A DNA stretch of 64,000 bases from Ferruginibacter lapsinanis (GCF_020783315.1 NZ_CP086063.1:1488001-1552000); one strand, 5' to 3'; shown: positions 47,388 to 56,612, numbered from the stretch's first letter. Translations and numbers: made by a program. Notes: generated from the sequence alone by a model not told the origin.

Positions 47388-48908
47388 ATGGCTTTACCTA
47401 AAGAGCCCCGGCAGAAGATGATTAACTTGATGTACCTGGTACTAACAGCCTTGTTAGCCATGAACGTATCAAGTGAAATCTTAAATGCCTTTAAAGTGGT
47501 GGATAAAAGTTTGATCAATTCAAACTTGAACCTTACCAACGCAAGCTCAACTTTATACAAATCATTAGAAGAAAAGTTAACGGATCCTAAATCAGCAGAA
47601 ATGGCTAAAGTTTGGCAACCAAAAGCCGAGCAAGCACATAAACTGGCTGATGAAATGGATGCTTACTTAAACGATCTTAAAAAAGAATTGAAAGTAGAAT
47701 CAGGGTTGGCATTAGTTGACGGAAAAGAAACTTTCAAAGAAGATAATCTTGATGCTGCTACACGTTTATTTGGTGATGGCGAGCACGGAAAGAAAAAGGG
47801 TCCTGAATTAAAACAAAAATTGGAAGATTTTAAGAAAGCTATTCTTGCAATAGATCCTGAAATCAAAGAAAAATTTGAACAAAATTTTCCAGTAGATGCT
47901 TCTCCTCCAATTGGTCAGGATGGAACAAAAAAAGATTTCACCAATGCATATTTTCATATGACGCCTACGGTGGCTGCATTAACTATTTTGAGTAAATTTC
48001 AAAATAATATCAAAAATGCTGAAAACCAGGTAGCTTCATTTTGTCACAGTAAAATTGGTGAGGTAAAAGTTCGGTTTGATAAATTCGGTGTATTAGTTGG
48101 GCAAAGTTCTAACTACTTAATGCCAGGTCAGGAATTGGAAGTTACTGCAGGTGTGGGCGCTTATAGCTCTGCTGCAGCTCCTCAAATATCTATAGGTGGT
48201 TCATCTGTAGCCGTAATAGATGGTAAAGGAACTTACAAAACTACTGTTAGTGGTGCAGGCTCAAGATCTATTCCGGTAACTATTCATTATAAAGATCAGA
48301 ATGGCGTGGATCAAACTGCTACTTCTGAAGTTAAATATGTAGTGGGTACTCCGGGTGGAGCAGCTATCATGCTTGACAAAATGAATGTGTTTTATATTGG
48401 TGTACCAAACCCTATTACCATTTCATCAGGTACAGGTTGGGATAAAACAACTGTTTCAATGACAGGTGGTACCCTTAGCGGAAGTAACGGAAACAGAGTA
48501 GTATCTGTATCAACTCCGGGTAAAGCTACCATCAATGTAACTGCTGACGGTAAAACAAGCAGTTTCGAATTCAGAGTAAAAGAAATTCCTAACCCTGTAT
48601 TTAAAGTAGGTCCGGGTGGAACAAGAATGGCTTCTGTTGCCTTTAAAAATCAACAGTTCTGTCGTGCTGATCTGGAAAACTTTGACTTCGATGCAAGATT
48701 TAGTGTAGTAAGTGCCACTGTATATTTCTCTGGTGCAAACTTTGGTAATGTGCAAACTGCTACATTAACAGGAAACAATCTTAGTTCGTTAAGTGCGTAT
48801 ATGCAACGTTGTGGTCCTGGTAGTGCTATTACATTTGATAATGTAAAAGTTCAAGGCCCGGATGGTAAGCAACGTACAATTCAAGGTGTTGGTATTGTGT
48901 TATATTAA
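47388..48908 (+). CDS. gldM: GldM/PorM T9SS motor protein
   Basis: This is a 506-residue protein with one N-terminal transmembrane helix (LMYLVLTALLAMNVSSEILNAF, about 13-35) and a large periplasmic part. It begins MALPKEPRQKMINLMYLVLTALLAMNVSSEI, the family's hallmark start. The periplasmic part has an alpha-helical bundle (about 40-230) and beta domains further on (PGGAAIMLDKMNVFYIGVPNPITI, KVGPGGTRMASVAFKNQQFCRADLENFDF). GldM spans the periplasm and is thought to couple the GldL motor to the GldK/GldN ring. It is in the middle of the operon, 20 bases before gldN. Confidence 0.95.
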   Translation: MALPKEPRQKMINLMYLVLTALLAMNVSSEILNAFKVVDKSLINSNLNLTNASSTLYKSLEEKLTDPKSAEMAKVWQPKAEQAHKLADEMDAYLNDLKKELKVESGLALVDGKETFKEDNLDAATRLFGDGEHGKKKGPELKQKLEDFKKAILAIDPEIKEKFEQNFPVDASPPIGQDGTKKDFTNAYFHMTPTVAALTILSKFQNNIKNAENQVASFCHSKIGEVKVRFDKFGVLVGQSSNYLMPGQELEVTAGVGAYSSAAAPQISIGGSSVAVIDGKGTYKTTVSGAGSRSIPVTIHYKDQNGVDQTATSEVKYVVGTPGGAAIMLDKMNVFYIGVPNPITISSGTGWDKTTVSMTGGTLSGSNGNRVVSVSTPGKATINVTADGKTSSFEFRVKEIPNPVFKVGPGGTRMASVAFKNQQFCRADLENFDFDARFSVVSATVYFSGANFGNVQTATLTGNNLSSLSAYMQRCGPGSAITFDNVKVQGPDGKQRTIQGVGIVLY

Positions 48909-48928
48909 TTTTGTAAAAAATTCGTGCT

Positions 48929-49978
48929 ATGAAGAAGCATTTGGTTAAATATTTTTTGATTTCTTTTTGTTTGTGTTTAGTCGTAAATATAGCGGATGCA
49001 CAAAAGAAAGGTCGTTCTGCTACTAAGCGTACCGGTACGACGACCCGTAAAACAACTAAATCAAAAACAAAGGCAAAGATATCTCCTACTGCAAGCGTTG
49101 ACTCTTTGGCAACAGCTGTAGTAGCTCCTGCACCTGCTGCTGCTCCTCCTACAGTTGATAGTTTACCTATCAGAGTAGTGAAAAAATCTCTTCGCAGAGA
49201 TGAGGCGGTAGATTCAAAGGATATTAAAGATAGATTGCCTTTGGATTACGAACATTTAAGAGTAGATGATGCCGTTTATCGTCAAAAAATATGGAGAGAG
49301 ATTGATGCAAGAGAAAAGATCAATTTGCCATTCATGTATGCTGCTGATGAGAATAATGGTAACCAGCGCTTTATTTCTATCTTGATGAAAGCAATACAAG
49401 ATAGTGCTGTTACAGTTTTTGATGCGATTGATGATAGATTCACCACTCCATTAACTATTTCTCAGGTTGCTCAGAAAATTTCTGGTGGTAAAGTCTCAGT
49501 ACCTATTTTTGATTCATTAGGTGTTCAAACTGGTACAAAAGAAATTACTGCGGAAGTTAACTTAGATTCTTTCTACAAATTCAGAATTAAAGAAGAGGTT
49601 GTTTTTGATAAGGAAGCATCTCGTTTATTCTGGAGGATCTTGGGTATAGCTCCTGTAAAAAGTGTTGTTGTAGGTTCTACCGGTGTTGTGTTGGGTGAAA
49701 CGGAATTATTCTGGGTGTACTATCCGGATATGAGACCAATTTTTGCTAAATACGAAATTTACAACGGTAAAAACTTTGGAGCAAGAATGAGTTGGGAAGA
49801 ATTATTCGAAAGTCGTATGTTCAGTGGTAGAATTATAAAAAGTACCATCGATAATCCGTTTGACAGACAATTTAAAGAGATGCCAGGACTTAAGGAAAAT
49901 GGTGTTTTCCAATTGTTAGAAGGCGAACGCATTAAAGAAAAGATATTTAACTATGAACAGGATTTGTGGAGTTATTAA
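48929..49978 (+). CDS. gldN: GldN/PorN T9SS ring protein
   Basis: This is a 349-residue periplasmic protein with a signal peptide (MKKHLVKYFLISFCLCLVVNIADAQ). A basic, threonine- and lysine-rich segment and an alanine/proline-rich linker follow. Then comes the conserved GldN domain (about 95-349): VYRQKIWREIDAREKINLPFMY, FWRILGIAPVKSVVVGSTGVVLGETELFWVYYPDMRPIFAKYEIYN, and SWEELFESRMFSGRIIKSTIDNP. GldN forms the periplasmic ring with the GldK lipoprotein. It is the last gene of the operon and ends before a hairpin shared with convergent uvrC. Confidence 0.94.
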   Translation: MKKHLVKYFLISFCLCLVVNIADAQKKGRSATKRTGTTTRKTTKSKTKAKISPTASVDSLATAVVAPAPAAAPPTVDSLPIRVVKKSLRRDEAVDSKDIKDRLPLDYEHLRVDDAVYRQKIWREIDAREKINLPFMYAADENNGNQRFISILMKAIQDSAVTVFDAIDDRFTTPLTISQVAQKISGGKVSVPIFDSLGVQTGTKEITAEVNLDSFYKFRIKEEVVFDKEASRLFWRILGIAPVKSVVVGSTGVVLGETELFWVYYPDMRPIFAKYEIYNGKNFGARMSWEELFESRMFSGRIIKSTIDNPFDRQFKEMPGLKENGVFQLLEGERIKEKIFNYEQDLWSY

Positions 49979-50000
49979 TCCTGTTGTATAAAATAACATT

Positions 50001-50028
50001 ACAGCCCATTCATTTTTGAGTGGGCTGT
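50001..50028. terminator. Bidirectional terminator between gldN and uvrC
   Basis: ACAGCCCA (50001-50008) pairs with TGGGCTGT (50021-50028). The arm ends exactly at the stop codon of uvrC. It can serve both convergent transcripts, although the T runs are short. Confidence 0.75.
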
Positions 50029-51834
50029 TTAGATTTTATGAAGTCCGGCGAATAAGATGCCCGCTTTAGATGCACCTATTGTATCTGCAAGCTCTGCCTC
50101 TGTCAAAAGCTTTATTTTCTTTACTGATTTATATTTTTTTAATAAGGTATCAATAGTAGATTTTCCTACTCCGGCTACTTGTTCCAGTTCATTTTTAAAA
50201 GTTCCTTTACTGCGTTGGTTTCTATGAAATGTAATGCCGAACCGATGTACCTCGTCTCTAATTCTTCGGATGAGCTTTAGTCCTTCATTATCCCACGCCA
50301 ATTTTATAGATTGACTATCTCCGGGGAAAAAGATCTCTTCTTCATTTTTTGCTAATCCAACAACTGTTGTTTTACCTGCAAGGCCTAAACTGTTAATACT
50401 TTGCATAGCAGCGCTTAACTGTCCCTTTCCGCCGTCAATGATCACTAATTGAGGGATTGGATTCTTTTCTTCTAAAACTCTTTTATAATGCCTGTAAACA
50501 GCTTCTGTCATAGTCGCAAAATCATTAATGCCTTCAACTGTCTTTACATTAAATTTTCTATAATCATTTTTGCTGGGCAATCCATTTTTAAAACACACCA
50601 TTGCCGAAACAGGGTAACTCCCCTGGAAATTAGAGTTATCAAAGCACTCTATGTGCGAAGGAAGAGAGCTTAAATGAAGATCTTTTTGTATCTGGCTCAA
50701 TATACTGTTCATCTCTTCCGACGTTTTACTTTCTACATGCAGTATTTTTTTTCTTCTCAACTCTTCCTTAAAGTAGTTCACATTTTTTTCTGAAAGCTCG
50801 AGTAATTTTTTCTTATCTCCGGCCTTGGGAACCGTAATGATGATATCCTTTTCAGGATAATCGATTAAAAAGGGTACTATGATCTCTTTTGTAGTACTGC
50901 TAAAAGTATTTCTTATTTGAGCTATTGCAAATATCAACACATCACTGGCGGGTTCATCCAGATTCTTTTTGAGGATTGTGGTTTTTGTTTGGACGATTGT
51001 CCCGTTACTGATAGCAAGATAATTGACATAAGCTGTATCACCCTCCTCTAAAATACTGAATACGTCTACATCTCCTATATTATTATTTACAATGGTTGAT
51101 TTAGCCTTGTATTGATAGAGGTAATCGATCTTATTTTTTATCTGGGCCGCTTTTTCGAATTCTAACAACTGCACATACTCTTGCATCAATACTTTATAAT
51201 GTTGAATTACCGGTTGTAAATTTCCTTTTAAAATACTTTCCAGTTGTTGTAGGCCATCATTGTAATCTTCTGCGCTTTGTAGTCCTTCGCAAGGACCTTT
51301 GCAATTACCTAAATGATACTCCAAACAAACTTTGAATTTCTTTTTTTCAATATTTCTGCTTGTAAGATTGAGTTTACATGTTCTAAGTAAAACAGTTTGT
51401 TTAATAAAAGCAAGTAGTTCTTTGGCATTTTCTACTGAAGTGTAAGGCCCAAAATATTTTGAGCCGTCATTTATTTTTTTCCTTGTAAAAAAAACTCTTG
51501 GGAACGGTTCATTTTTGATAACGATGTAAGGATAAGTTTTATCGTCTTTTAAGTTAATATTAAAAACAGGTTGAAACTGTTTTATTAAAGAGTTCTCAAG
51601 TAAGAAAGCATCCTGTTCATCATTAACAATGGTAAATTCTATTTTAGTGATTCGTTTTACAAGCTCTCTGGTTTTTGCATTGTCTATAGTTTTTGAAAAA
51701 TATGAACTGACTCTTTTGCGTAAACTCTTTGCCTTACCAACATACAGCAATTCACTGTCAGCATCAAAATATTTATATATTCCGGGCTGAAGAGGGATAG
51801 TGCCAGCAATCGAGGAGAATTCTTTTTGGGTCAT
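50029..51834 (-). CDS. uvrC: Excinuclease ABC subunit C
   Basis: This is a 601-residue dual-incision nuclease of nucleotide excision repair. Domains in order: GIY-YIG nuclease (PGIYKYFDADSELLYVGKAKSLRKRV, about 16-45), a Cys-containing linker (CLEYHLGNCKGPCEG), the UVR UvrB-binding motif (YVQLLEFEKAAQIKNKIDYL), an RNase H-like endonuclease (IECFDNSNFQGSYPVSAMVCF and LVIIDGGKGQLSAAM), and a C-terminal helix-hairpin-helix (VAGVGKSTIDTLLKKY). Length is normal. It follows a lipoprotein gene by 24 bases, so it is probably co-transcribed with it. Confidence 0.97.
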   Translation of the reverse strand: MTQKEFSSIAGTIPLQPGIYKYFDADSELLYVGKAKSLRKRVSSYFSKTIDNAKTRELVKRITKIEFTIVNDEQDAFLLENSLIKQFQPVFNINLKDDKTYPYIVIKNEPFPRVFFTRKKINDGSKYFGPYTSVENAKELLAFIKQTVLLRTCKLNLTSRNIEKKKFKVCLEYHLGNCKGPCEGLQSAEDYNDGLQQLESILKGNLQPVIQHYKVLMQEYVQLLEFEKAAQIKNKIDYLYQYKAKSTIVNNNIGDVDVFSILEEGDTAYVNYLAISNGTIVQTKTTILKKNLDEPASDVLIFAIAQIRNTFSSTTKEIIVPFLIDYPEKDIIITVPKAGDKKKLLELSEKNVNYFKEELRRKKILHVESKTSEEMNSILSQIQKDLHLSSLPSHIECFDNSNFQGSYPVSAMVCFKNGLPSKNDYRKFNVKTVEGINDFATMTEAVYRHYKRVLEEKNPIPQLVIIDGGKGQLSAAMQSINSLGLAGKTTVVGLAKNEEEIFFPGDSQSIKLAWDNEGLKLIRRIRDEVHRFGITFHRNQRSKGTFKNELEQVAGVGKSTIDTLLKKYKSVKKIKLLTEAELADTIGASKAGILFAGLHKI

Positions 51835-51858
51835 TGTAATGCATCATTTAATCGAATA

Positions 51859-52455
51859 TCAAAAACTCCAGATGATTTCCTCTTCTTTCATTATTTCAGA
51901 AGATTCATCCGGCTTGGTTTCGATAGAAACAATTTTTGCATATTTACCTGTTTGCCAGGTAAGTTGCTGAGTAATGTTTTTCTTGCCTTCTTTAAATTCT
52001 TTTACAAGATATATTTTATTCACTACTCCCGTTTCTGGATTTACATATACATCCCAATGATGTAATTGAACGGAGTCGGGCAATTGAGCAATAGGATCAT
52101 AAGTAAAAGTGATCGCATTAATGCTTAAGTCGCTAAATTTTGTTTCCTTAAACAAGGATGTAAGATTTGTTTCATTGATTTCAGAAGACATAAAAGGTTG
52201 TAAAAATTTACGCAGCTCATCCTTTTTCAACCACTGAGAGTCCATTTTTTCCTTTACGGTTATCTTATACAAAGGAGTGATTGGCAGAGAGTCTATTATT
52301 GTTAATTGTCCTTTTAAAAAAGATGTGACAGGGAAAAAAGAATCTGCTTTTTGTTTTTGTGTATCCTGTTCAGCGAATGCTTTTGTTTGCTTTTTTTGTG
52401 TACAGCAAAAAAGTGAGGTTAGGATTACTGCGGCAACGGCTAATTTAATTTTCAT
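51859..52455 (-). CDS. Uncharacterised lipoprotein upstream of uvrC
   Basis: This 198-residue protein has a lipoprotein-type N terminus (MKIKLAVAAVILTSLFCCTQKK, lipid Cys at 17 or 18). No known domain was recognised. The mature part is mixed alpha/beta with segments WLKKDELRKFLQPFM, INAITFTYDPIAQLPDSVQLHHWDVYVNPETG, and KEFKEGKKNITQQLTWQTGKYAKIVSI. The last shows a strand pattern typical of small periplasmic beta-sandwich proteins. A TAnnTTTG element lies 4 bases before the ATG. The gene overlaps no other and is followed 24 bases later by uvrC. Confidence 0.6.
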   Translation of the reverse strand: MKIKLAVAAVILTSLFCCTQKKQTKAFAEQDTQKQKADSFFPVTSFLKGQLTIIDSLPITPLYKITVKEKMDSQWLKKDELRKFLQPFMSSEINETNLTSLFKETKFSDLSINAITFTYDPIAQLPDSVQLHHWDVYVNPETGVVNKIYLVKEFKEGKKNITQQLTWQTGKYAKIVSIETKPDESSEIMKEEEIIWSF

Positions 52456-52459
52456 TTTT

Positions 52460-52467
52460 CAAAATTA
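52460..52467 (-). promoter_or_regulatory. Promoter -7 element TAatTTTG before the lipoprotein gene
   Basis: The minus strand reads TAATTTTG, then AAAA, then ATG: the gap is 4 bases. The transcript would have no or almost no leader. Confidence 0.5.
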
Positions 52468-52487
52468 GCGTAAAGTATAGTAAAATA

Positions 52488-52523
52488 AAAAAGCCTCTGC
52501 AGGGTACGAAGCAGCGGCTTTTT
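52488..52523 (-). terminator. Terminator after the anti-sigma-like gene
   Basis: AAAAAGCC-T-CTGC pairs with GCAG-C-GGCTTTTT, a 12-bp stem with one mismatch and a T run in both directions. It lies 80 bases after the stop at 52606 and just before the promoter of the next gene. Confidence 0.78.
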
Positions 52524-52605
52524 AAATATTAACTACTATGAGATATTACTTAAACGTAATATCAAATAAAAAATTGTGTGATGAGAGGAATTTTATCGGA
52601 AGGTT

Positions 52606-53829
52606 TTATTGTAATACTTTACTTACACCTAGTTTAACACCATAATTGGCAAGATTTTCATTTATTATGAAGTTCTTATTGTATGTAGGCATAAACTGAT
52701 AACGGAATTGAGGCCCTAATTGCCAGGTTAAACCATTGATTTTGTATGTAATAAAAGTTTCAAATCCGGCATTCAGGTTCCAATTATTAAGCATCGATGA
52801 TTCTTTGATGTAGCTGGCTTTTCCGGAAGCCACTGTATAGGCATTTCCTCCTCCAATTACGTATGTAGGTTGTATTGTTGCTCCTATATCCCAATGCAAT
52901 CTGTCTTTTCCAAGTAATTTTAATTCTACACCAACTGGTAAGGATAATTGATACGTTTCATTATTAAGTTTTACCGGCGCATAGATATTATTTGAGGCAT
53001 AAAAATCCGGATTTTGATATCCTTGCGTATTATAGTTGGTATAATTAAGTTGTAATCCGGTTTTTAGTTTGAGCTTTTTAAATATGGCATATTGCATAGA
53101 GGCACCAACTTCTAAACCAACTGAAGGCTTTTGTGCAGATGAATTGTCTTCAAAATTTTCAGTTCCATAAACAACTGAAGGAGCGGCATAAATCTGCAAG
53201 CCCAATTTTCCTTGTTCTTTTTTTGAAGTCAAATTATTGTTTTCAATTGAGGCATTTTCCAAATTTCCTTTTTCATCTGTTTCAAGCAGATTTCTGACAG
53301 GTATAATTTTTGTCAGTTCAGGATTTTCCGCAATTGCTATCGTATGAGTAGTTTTTGGGCTGGCATATTCTTTTGCTGATGTTTTATTAATGTTCAGCTC
53401 AGCTGTATTGATCGATCTTGTATTAATAGGATGTATTGATTGTTGCGTATGTACTTTAACAGAGACTGGCACAATCGATTGTGGCGTTGCTGTATTGTTT
53501 GCAGATGAGATATTTTCTTTTGTAGAAGTAACTTTAAAGTTACTTGCTACTATTTCGGAACTGTTATTAGTAGATATTTTATGCTCAGAAGATATATTAT
53601 TTGCAGCGATTTTACCAGATTGATTTGGAGTTACTTCACTATTGGTATACCCAATCAGCATAAGTAATGCGATCAATACAATACTCATGGTTAATGAAGG
53701 CCAACGACGGCTAGGGTGCATATTGTTGTATATGCTATGCCACACTCTTGCAGAGGGGTACATTTTAAACTCATCTGCTTTTTCCCGAAGCATGCGTTCA
53801 AAATTGTCTGTGTTCATTCTTCTTTCCAT
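52606..53829 (-). CDS. Anti-sigma-like protein with one membrane helix and barrel-like C terminus
   Basis: This is a 407-residue protein encoded 28 bases downstream of an ECF sigma factor gene. There is no signal peptide. Residues 1-42 form a soluble N terminus (NFERMLREKADEFKMYPSARVWHSIYNNM). A single transmembrane helix follows (about 43-62). A long Ser/Thr/Asn-rich linker (about 65-205) leads to a C-terminal beta-barrel-like domain (about 210-407; LGLQIYAAPSVVYG, VGLEVGASMQYAIF, LKTGLQLNYTNYN, GPQFRYQFMPTYN, YGVKLGVSKVLQ). The N terminus would face the cytoplasm, where it could bind the sigma factor, while the barrel would be periplasmic or in the outer membrane. Such a trans-envelope layout is an inference; the family is not characterised to my knowledge. 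A start at residue 5 is also possible. Confidence 0.6.
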   Translation of the reverse strand: MERRMNTDNFERMLREKADEFKMYPSARVWHSIYNNMHPSRRWPSLTMSIVLIALLMLIGYTNSEVTPNQSGKIAANNISSEHKISTNNSSEIVASNFKVTSTKENISSANNTATPQSIVPVSVKVHTQQSIHPINTRSINTAELNINKTSAKEYASPKTTHTIAIAENPELTKIIPVRNLLETDEKGNLENASIENNNLTSKKEQGKLGLQIYAAPSVVYGTENFEDNSSAQKPSVGLEVGASMQYAIFKKLKLKTGLQLNYTNYNTQGYQNPDFYASNNIYAPVKLNNETYQLSLPVGVELKLLGKDRLHWDIGATIQPTYVIGGGNAYTVASGKASYIKESSMLNNWNLNAGFETFITYKINGLTWQLGPQFRYQFMPTYNKNFIINENLANYGVKLGVSKVLQ

Positions 53830-53857
53830 CTGGCAAAAACTGGTTGTTTAATAAGGT

Positions 53858-54433
53858 TTATTTAGCAATAGCCGTCAATAGTTTTTTTTCTTTTGGTTTT
53901 GACAAAATTCTCTTTTTTATTAGAATGTCTTCAAGCATAACCTTAGCTCTCGTGTATTGCGATCTGCTTGTACTTTCTTCAATGTCTAACAAATAACCGA
54001 TCTCCCGGTGTGAATATCCTTCAATTGCATAAAGATTTAATACAGTACGATATCCAAGAGGTAACAATCGTATGCATTCAACTACTTGTTTTGCCTGTAT
54101 GATGGATGTAACGCTTTCTTCTTTTATGTGGAGGCCTTGTGCATGGGAGATATCTACGCAATCAGAAAATTTCTTATTTTTCTTCAATACGTTTATGCAA
54201 GTATGAACAATAATTCTTCTTATCCAGCCTTCAAGAGCACCTTCGTTTCTATATTGATGTATTTGTGAGAAAATCTTAATAAATCCTTCCTGCAACATGT
54301 CTTCTGCATCTTCTCTGTTTTTTGCAAACCTATAACATACCCCTAACATGCGGGGGCTGAATCTGGCATACAAAACTTCCTGAGAAGCAGCGTTATTATT
54401 GAGACATCCGGCAAGCATCTGCTCTTCGGTCAT
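53858..54433 (-). CDS. ECF RNA polymerase sigma factor
   Basis: This is a 191-residue sigma-70 family ECF protein. Region 2 (about 25-90) contains YARFSPRMLGVCYRFAKNREDAEDMLQEGFIKIF and GWIRRIIVHTCINVLKK. Region 4 (about 115-170) contains LPLGYRTVLNLYAIEGYSHREIGYLLDIEESTSRSQYTRAKVML. The typical ECF signature (DAEDMLQEGF) and helix-turn-helix (SHREIGYLLDIEESTSRSQ) are clear. It is followed by the barrel-bearing anti-sigma-like gene, so the pair is probably a stress or envelope signalling unit. The target promoter is unknown. Confidence 0.9.
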   Translation of the reverse strand: MTEEQMLAGCLNNNAASQEVLYARFSPRMLGVCYRFAKNREDAEDMLQEGFIKIFSQIHQYRNEGALEGWIRRIIVHTCINVLKKNKKFSDCVDISHAQGLHIKEESVTSIIQAKQVVECIRLLPLGYRTVLNLYAIEGYSHREIGYLLDIEESTSRSQYTRAKVMLEDILIKKRILSKPKEKKLLTAIAK

Positions 54434-54529
54434 ATAAATATTTTAGACTATAAATATAGACAAAATACTTTTAAGTATTGCTGCTTTTGAGAAAGTGTTT
54501 AAAAGTTGAGGCTAGTAAAGGGGAAAATT

Positions 54530-54575
54530 TTATTTTATTGTATATCAATTATTTGTATATTAAATAATAAAATAA
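54530..54575 (-). terminator. AT-only hairpin after the haem-binding-domain gene
   Basis: TTATTTTATT (54530-54539) and AATAAAATAA (54566-54575) are perfect inverted copies just beyond the stop at 54578. The stem contains no G or C, so its strength is doubtful. Confidence 0.3.
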
Positions 54576-54577
54576 CT

Positions 54578-55075
54578 TTATTTTTTAACAAGACTGTCTG
54601 CCGGGTATTGCGCTTTCATTTGAGCTCTCAAACCTGTAGCCCAATCTATCAGCAATTTTTTTTGCCCATCGCTTAATTTGGCATCTGTATGGATCAGTGT
54701 ATAAGATGACAAAGGCATTTCATCTTCTTTTACTTCTTTAATTATTTCATCAAATTTTTTATACTGCCTTCTTATTCTGTATGATGCAAATTCGCTGAAA
54801 TTAAGTTCTTTCTTACCTTCTTGTATGTGATTGTTGAGCCACCAATCTACAGGTTGAAAACTGGCATACCAAGGGTATTTGGTACTGTTACTGTGACAAT
54901 CATAACAACTTGTCTGCAGGATATTTTTAACGCTGTCCGGAACAGAAAAAACTGTAGCGATATCTTTTATGACCCCATCTTGTTTTGTATCCTCATTTTT
55001 GGCGGGATGAAAGAACTGAATGATAACAAATGCACACAATAAAATCAGTAAAAAAACTTTGATCTTTTTTTTCAT
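54578..55075 (-). CDS. Haem-binding domain protein (c-type cytochrome-like)
   Basis: This is a 165-residue protein with an N-terminal membrane anchor or signal (MKKKIKVFLLILLCAFVIIQFF). The CxxCH motif SCYDCHSNS (Cys57, Cys60, His61) is followed by TKYPWYASFQPVDWWLNNHIQEGKKELNFSEF, the layout of the Bacteroidota haem-binding domain. One covalently bound haem and an extracytoplasmic location are expected. It starts 10 bases after gpmI ends and is very likely in the same transcript. The reason for linkage with glycolysis is not obvious. Confidence 0.85.
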   Translation of the reverse strand: MKKKIKVFLLILLCAFVIIQFFHPAKNEDTKQDGVIKDIATVFSVPDSVKNILQTSCYDCHSNSTKYPWYASFQPVDWWLNNHIQEGKKELNFSEFASYRIRRQYKKFDEIIKEVKEDEMPLSSYTLIHTDAKLSDGQKKLLIDWATGLRAQMKAQYPADSLVKK

Positions 55076-55085
55076 AAGGGGGAAA

Positions 55086-56600
55086 TTAAATTAATACGTT
55101 ACCAGTCATTTCTTTTGGTATAGGCAGATCCATCATTTTCAAAATACTTGGTGCAATGTCTCCTAATTTGCCATTTTTAACTGTGCCTTTCCATTCGTTG
55201 TCAATAACTACCAATGGCACCAGGTTGGTGGTATGCGCTGTATTAGGACTTCCATCTTCATTGATCTCATAATCTGCATTGCCATGATCGGCTAAAAGAA
55301 AAACAGCATAGTCGCTTTTCAGCGCAGCAGTCACTACTTTTTCTACACAAGCATCCACTGTTTCTACTGCTTTAATGACAGCATCCCAAACTCCTGTATG
55401 GCCTACCATATCTGCATTTGCAAAGTTTAAGCAAATAAAATCTGCCGAACCTTTTTCTATTTCGGGAACAATAGCTGCAGCAACTTCATAAGCACTCATT
55501 TCTGGTTGCAGATCATAGGTAGCAACTTTAGGAGAAGGGATCATGATCCTGCTTTCTCCTTCAAATGGTTTCTCTCTGCCACCACTAAAAAAGAAACTTA
55601 CGTGTGGGTATTTTTCTGTTTCAGCAATACGTATTTGGGTTTTATTATTTTGCTGTAATATTTCACCCAATGTATTTTTCAGATCATCATTTTCAAACAT
55701 AACATTTACGTTTTTAAATGTATGATCATATTGAGTCATAGTAGTGTAATGCAAGTCTAATTTTTTCATACCAAAATCAGGCATGTCATTTTGTGTAAGT
55801 ACTTCAGTGATCTCTCTGCAACGGTCTGTTCTGAAATTAAAAGCAATTACAACATCGCCATTTTTAATGGAAGCATCTTTTACTTTTGTATTGATGATCG
55901 GCTTTATGAATTCATCTGTTGTTCCTGCTTCATAAGATTTTTTTACAGCAGATAAAATATCGTCAGATTTTTCTCCAATGCCATTTACCATACCATCGTA
56001 AGCAATTTTTACTCTTTCCCATCTCTTATCTCTGTCCATGGCAAAATATCGGCCTGTAATGGTTGCAATAGCTCCTGTTGAGGTATTCAGGTGATTCTGA
56101 AGATCAGTTAAAAAGCCAAGACCACTTTTTGGATCTGTGTCACGGCCGTCGGTAAAGGCGTGAATCAACAGATTATTCAATCCTTCTGCTTTACAAACAT
56201 CTGCAATGGCTTTGATATGGTTAATATGAGAATGTACGCCACCATCACTTACCAATCCAATGAGATGCAACGGTTTATTATTTGTTTTGGCGTAGTTGAT
56301 CGCTCTAAGCAGTTTTTCATTTTTTTGAAATTCTCCGCTACGAATAGCGACATTAATTCTTTGTAATTCCTGATAAACGATCCTGCCAGCACCTAAATTC
56401 AAATGCCCTACTTCACTGTTTCCCATTTGTCCTTCGGGAAGTCCTACATCCTCGCCGCAAGTGATTAATGTAGCATTAGGGTACTTACTGTATAAAGAAC
56501 TTACAAATGGGGTTTTGGCATGTTGAATTGCATCGCTGCTTTTAACTTTGCCCAATCCCCAGCCATCCATGATAACTAATATTGCTTTTTTTGCTTTCAT
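55086..56600 (-). CDS. gpmI: 2,3-bisphosphoglycerate-independent phosphoglycerate mutase
   Basis: This is a 504-residue enzyme that interconverts 3- and 2-phosphoglycerate in glycolysis, using two Mn ions. The catalytic Ser62 lies in GQMGNSEVGHLN. Metal ligands include Asp12 (IMDGWG), and the C-terminal sites FANADMVGHTG and LLADHGNADYE. The GRDTDPKSG and FNFRTDRCREI motifs mark the substrate-binding domain. Length and order are standard. A TAnnTTTG element lies 4 bases before the ATG. The downstream gene follows after 10 bases. Confidence 0.97.
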   Translation of the reverse strand: MKAKKAILVIMDGWGLGKVKSSDAIQHAKTPFVSSLYSKYPNATLITCGEDVGLPEGQMGNSEVGHLNLGAGRIVYQELQRINVAIRSGEFQKNEKLLRAINYAKTNNKPLHLIGLVSDGGVHSHINHIKAIADVCKAEGLNNLLIHAFTDGRDTDPKSGLGFLTDLQNHLNTSTGAIATITGRYFAMDRDKRWERVKIAYDGMVNGIGEKSDDILSAVKKSYEAGTTDEFIKPIINTKVKDASIKNGDVVIAFNFRTDRCREITEVLTQNDMPDFGMKKLDLHYTTMTQYDHTFKNVNVMFENDDLKNTLGEILQQNNKTQIRIAETEKYPHVSFFFSGGREKPFEGESRIMIPSPKVATYDLQPEMSAYEVAAAIVPEIEKGSADFICLNFANADMVGHTGVWDAVIKAVETVDACVEKVVTAALKSDYAVFLLADHGNADYEINEDGSPNTAHTTNLVPLVVIDNEWKGTVKNGKLGDIAPSILKMMDLPIPKEMTGNVLI

Positions 56601-56604
56601 TTTG

Positions 56605-56612
56605 CAAAATTA
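56605..56612 (-). promoter_or_regulatory. Promoter -7 element TAatTTTG for gpmI
   Basis: The minus strand reads TAATTTTG, then CAAA, then ATG: again a 4-base gap. A leaderless gpmI message is likely. Confidence 0.55.
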
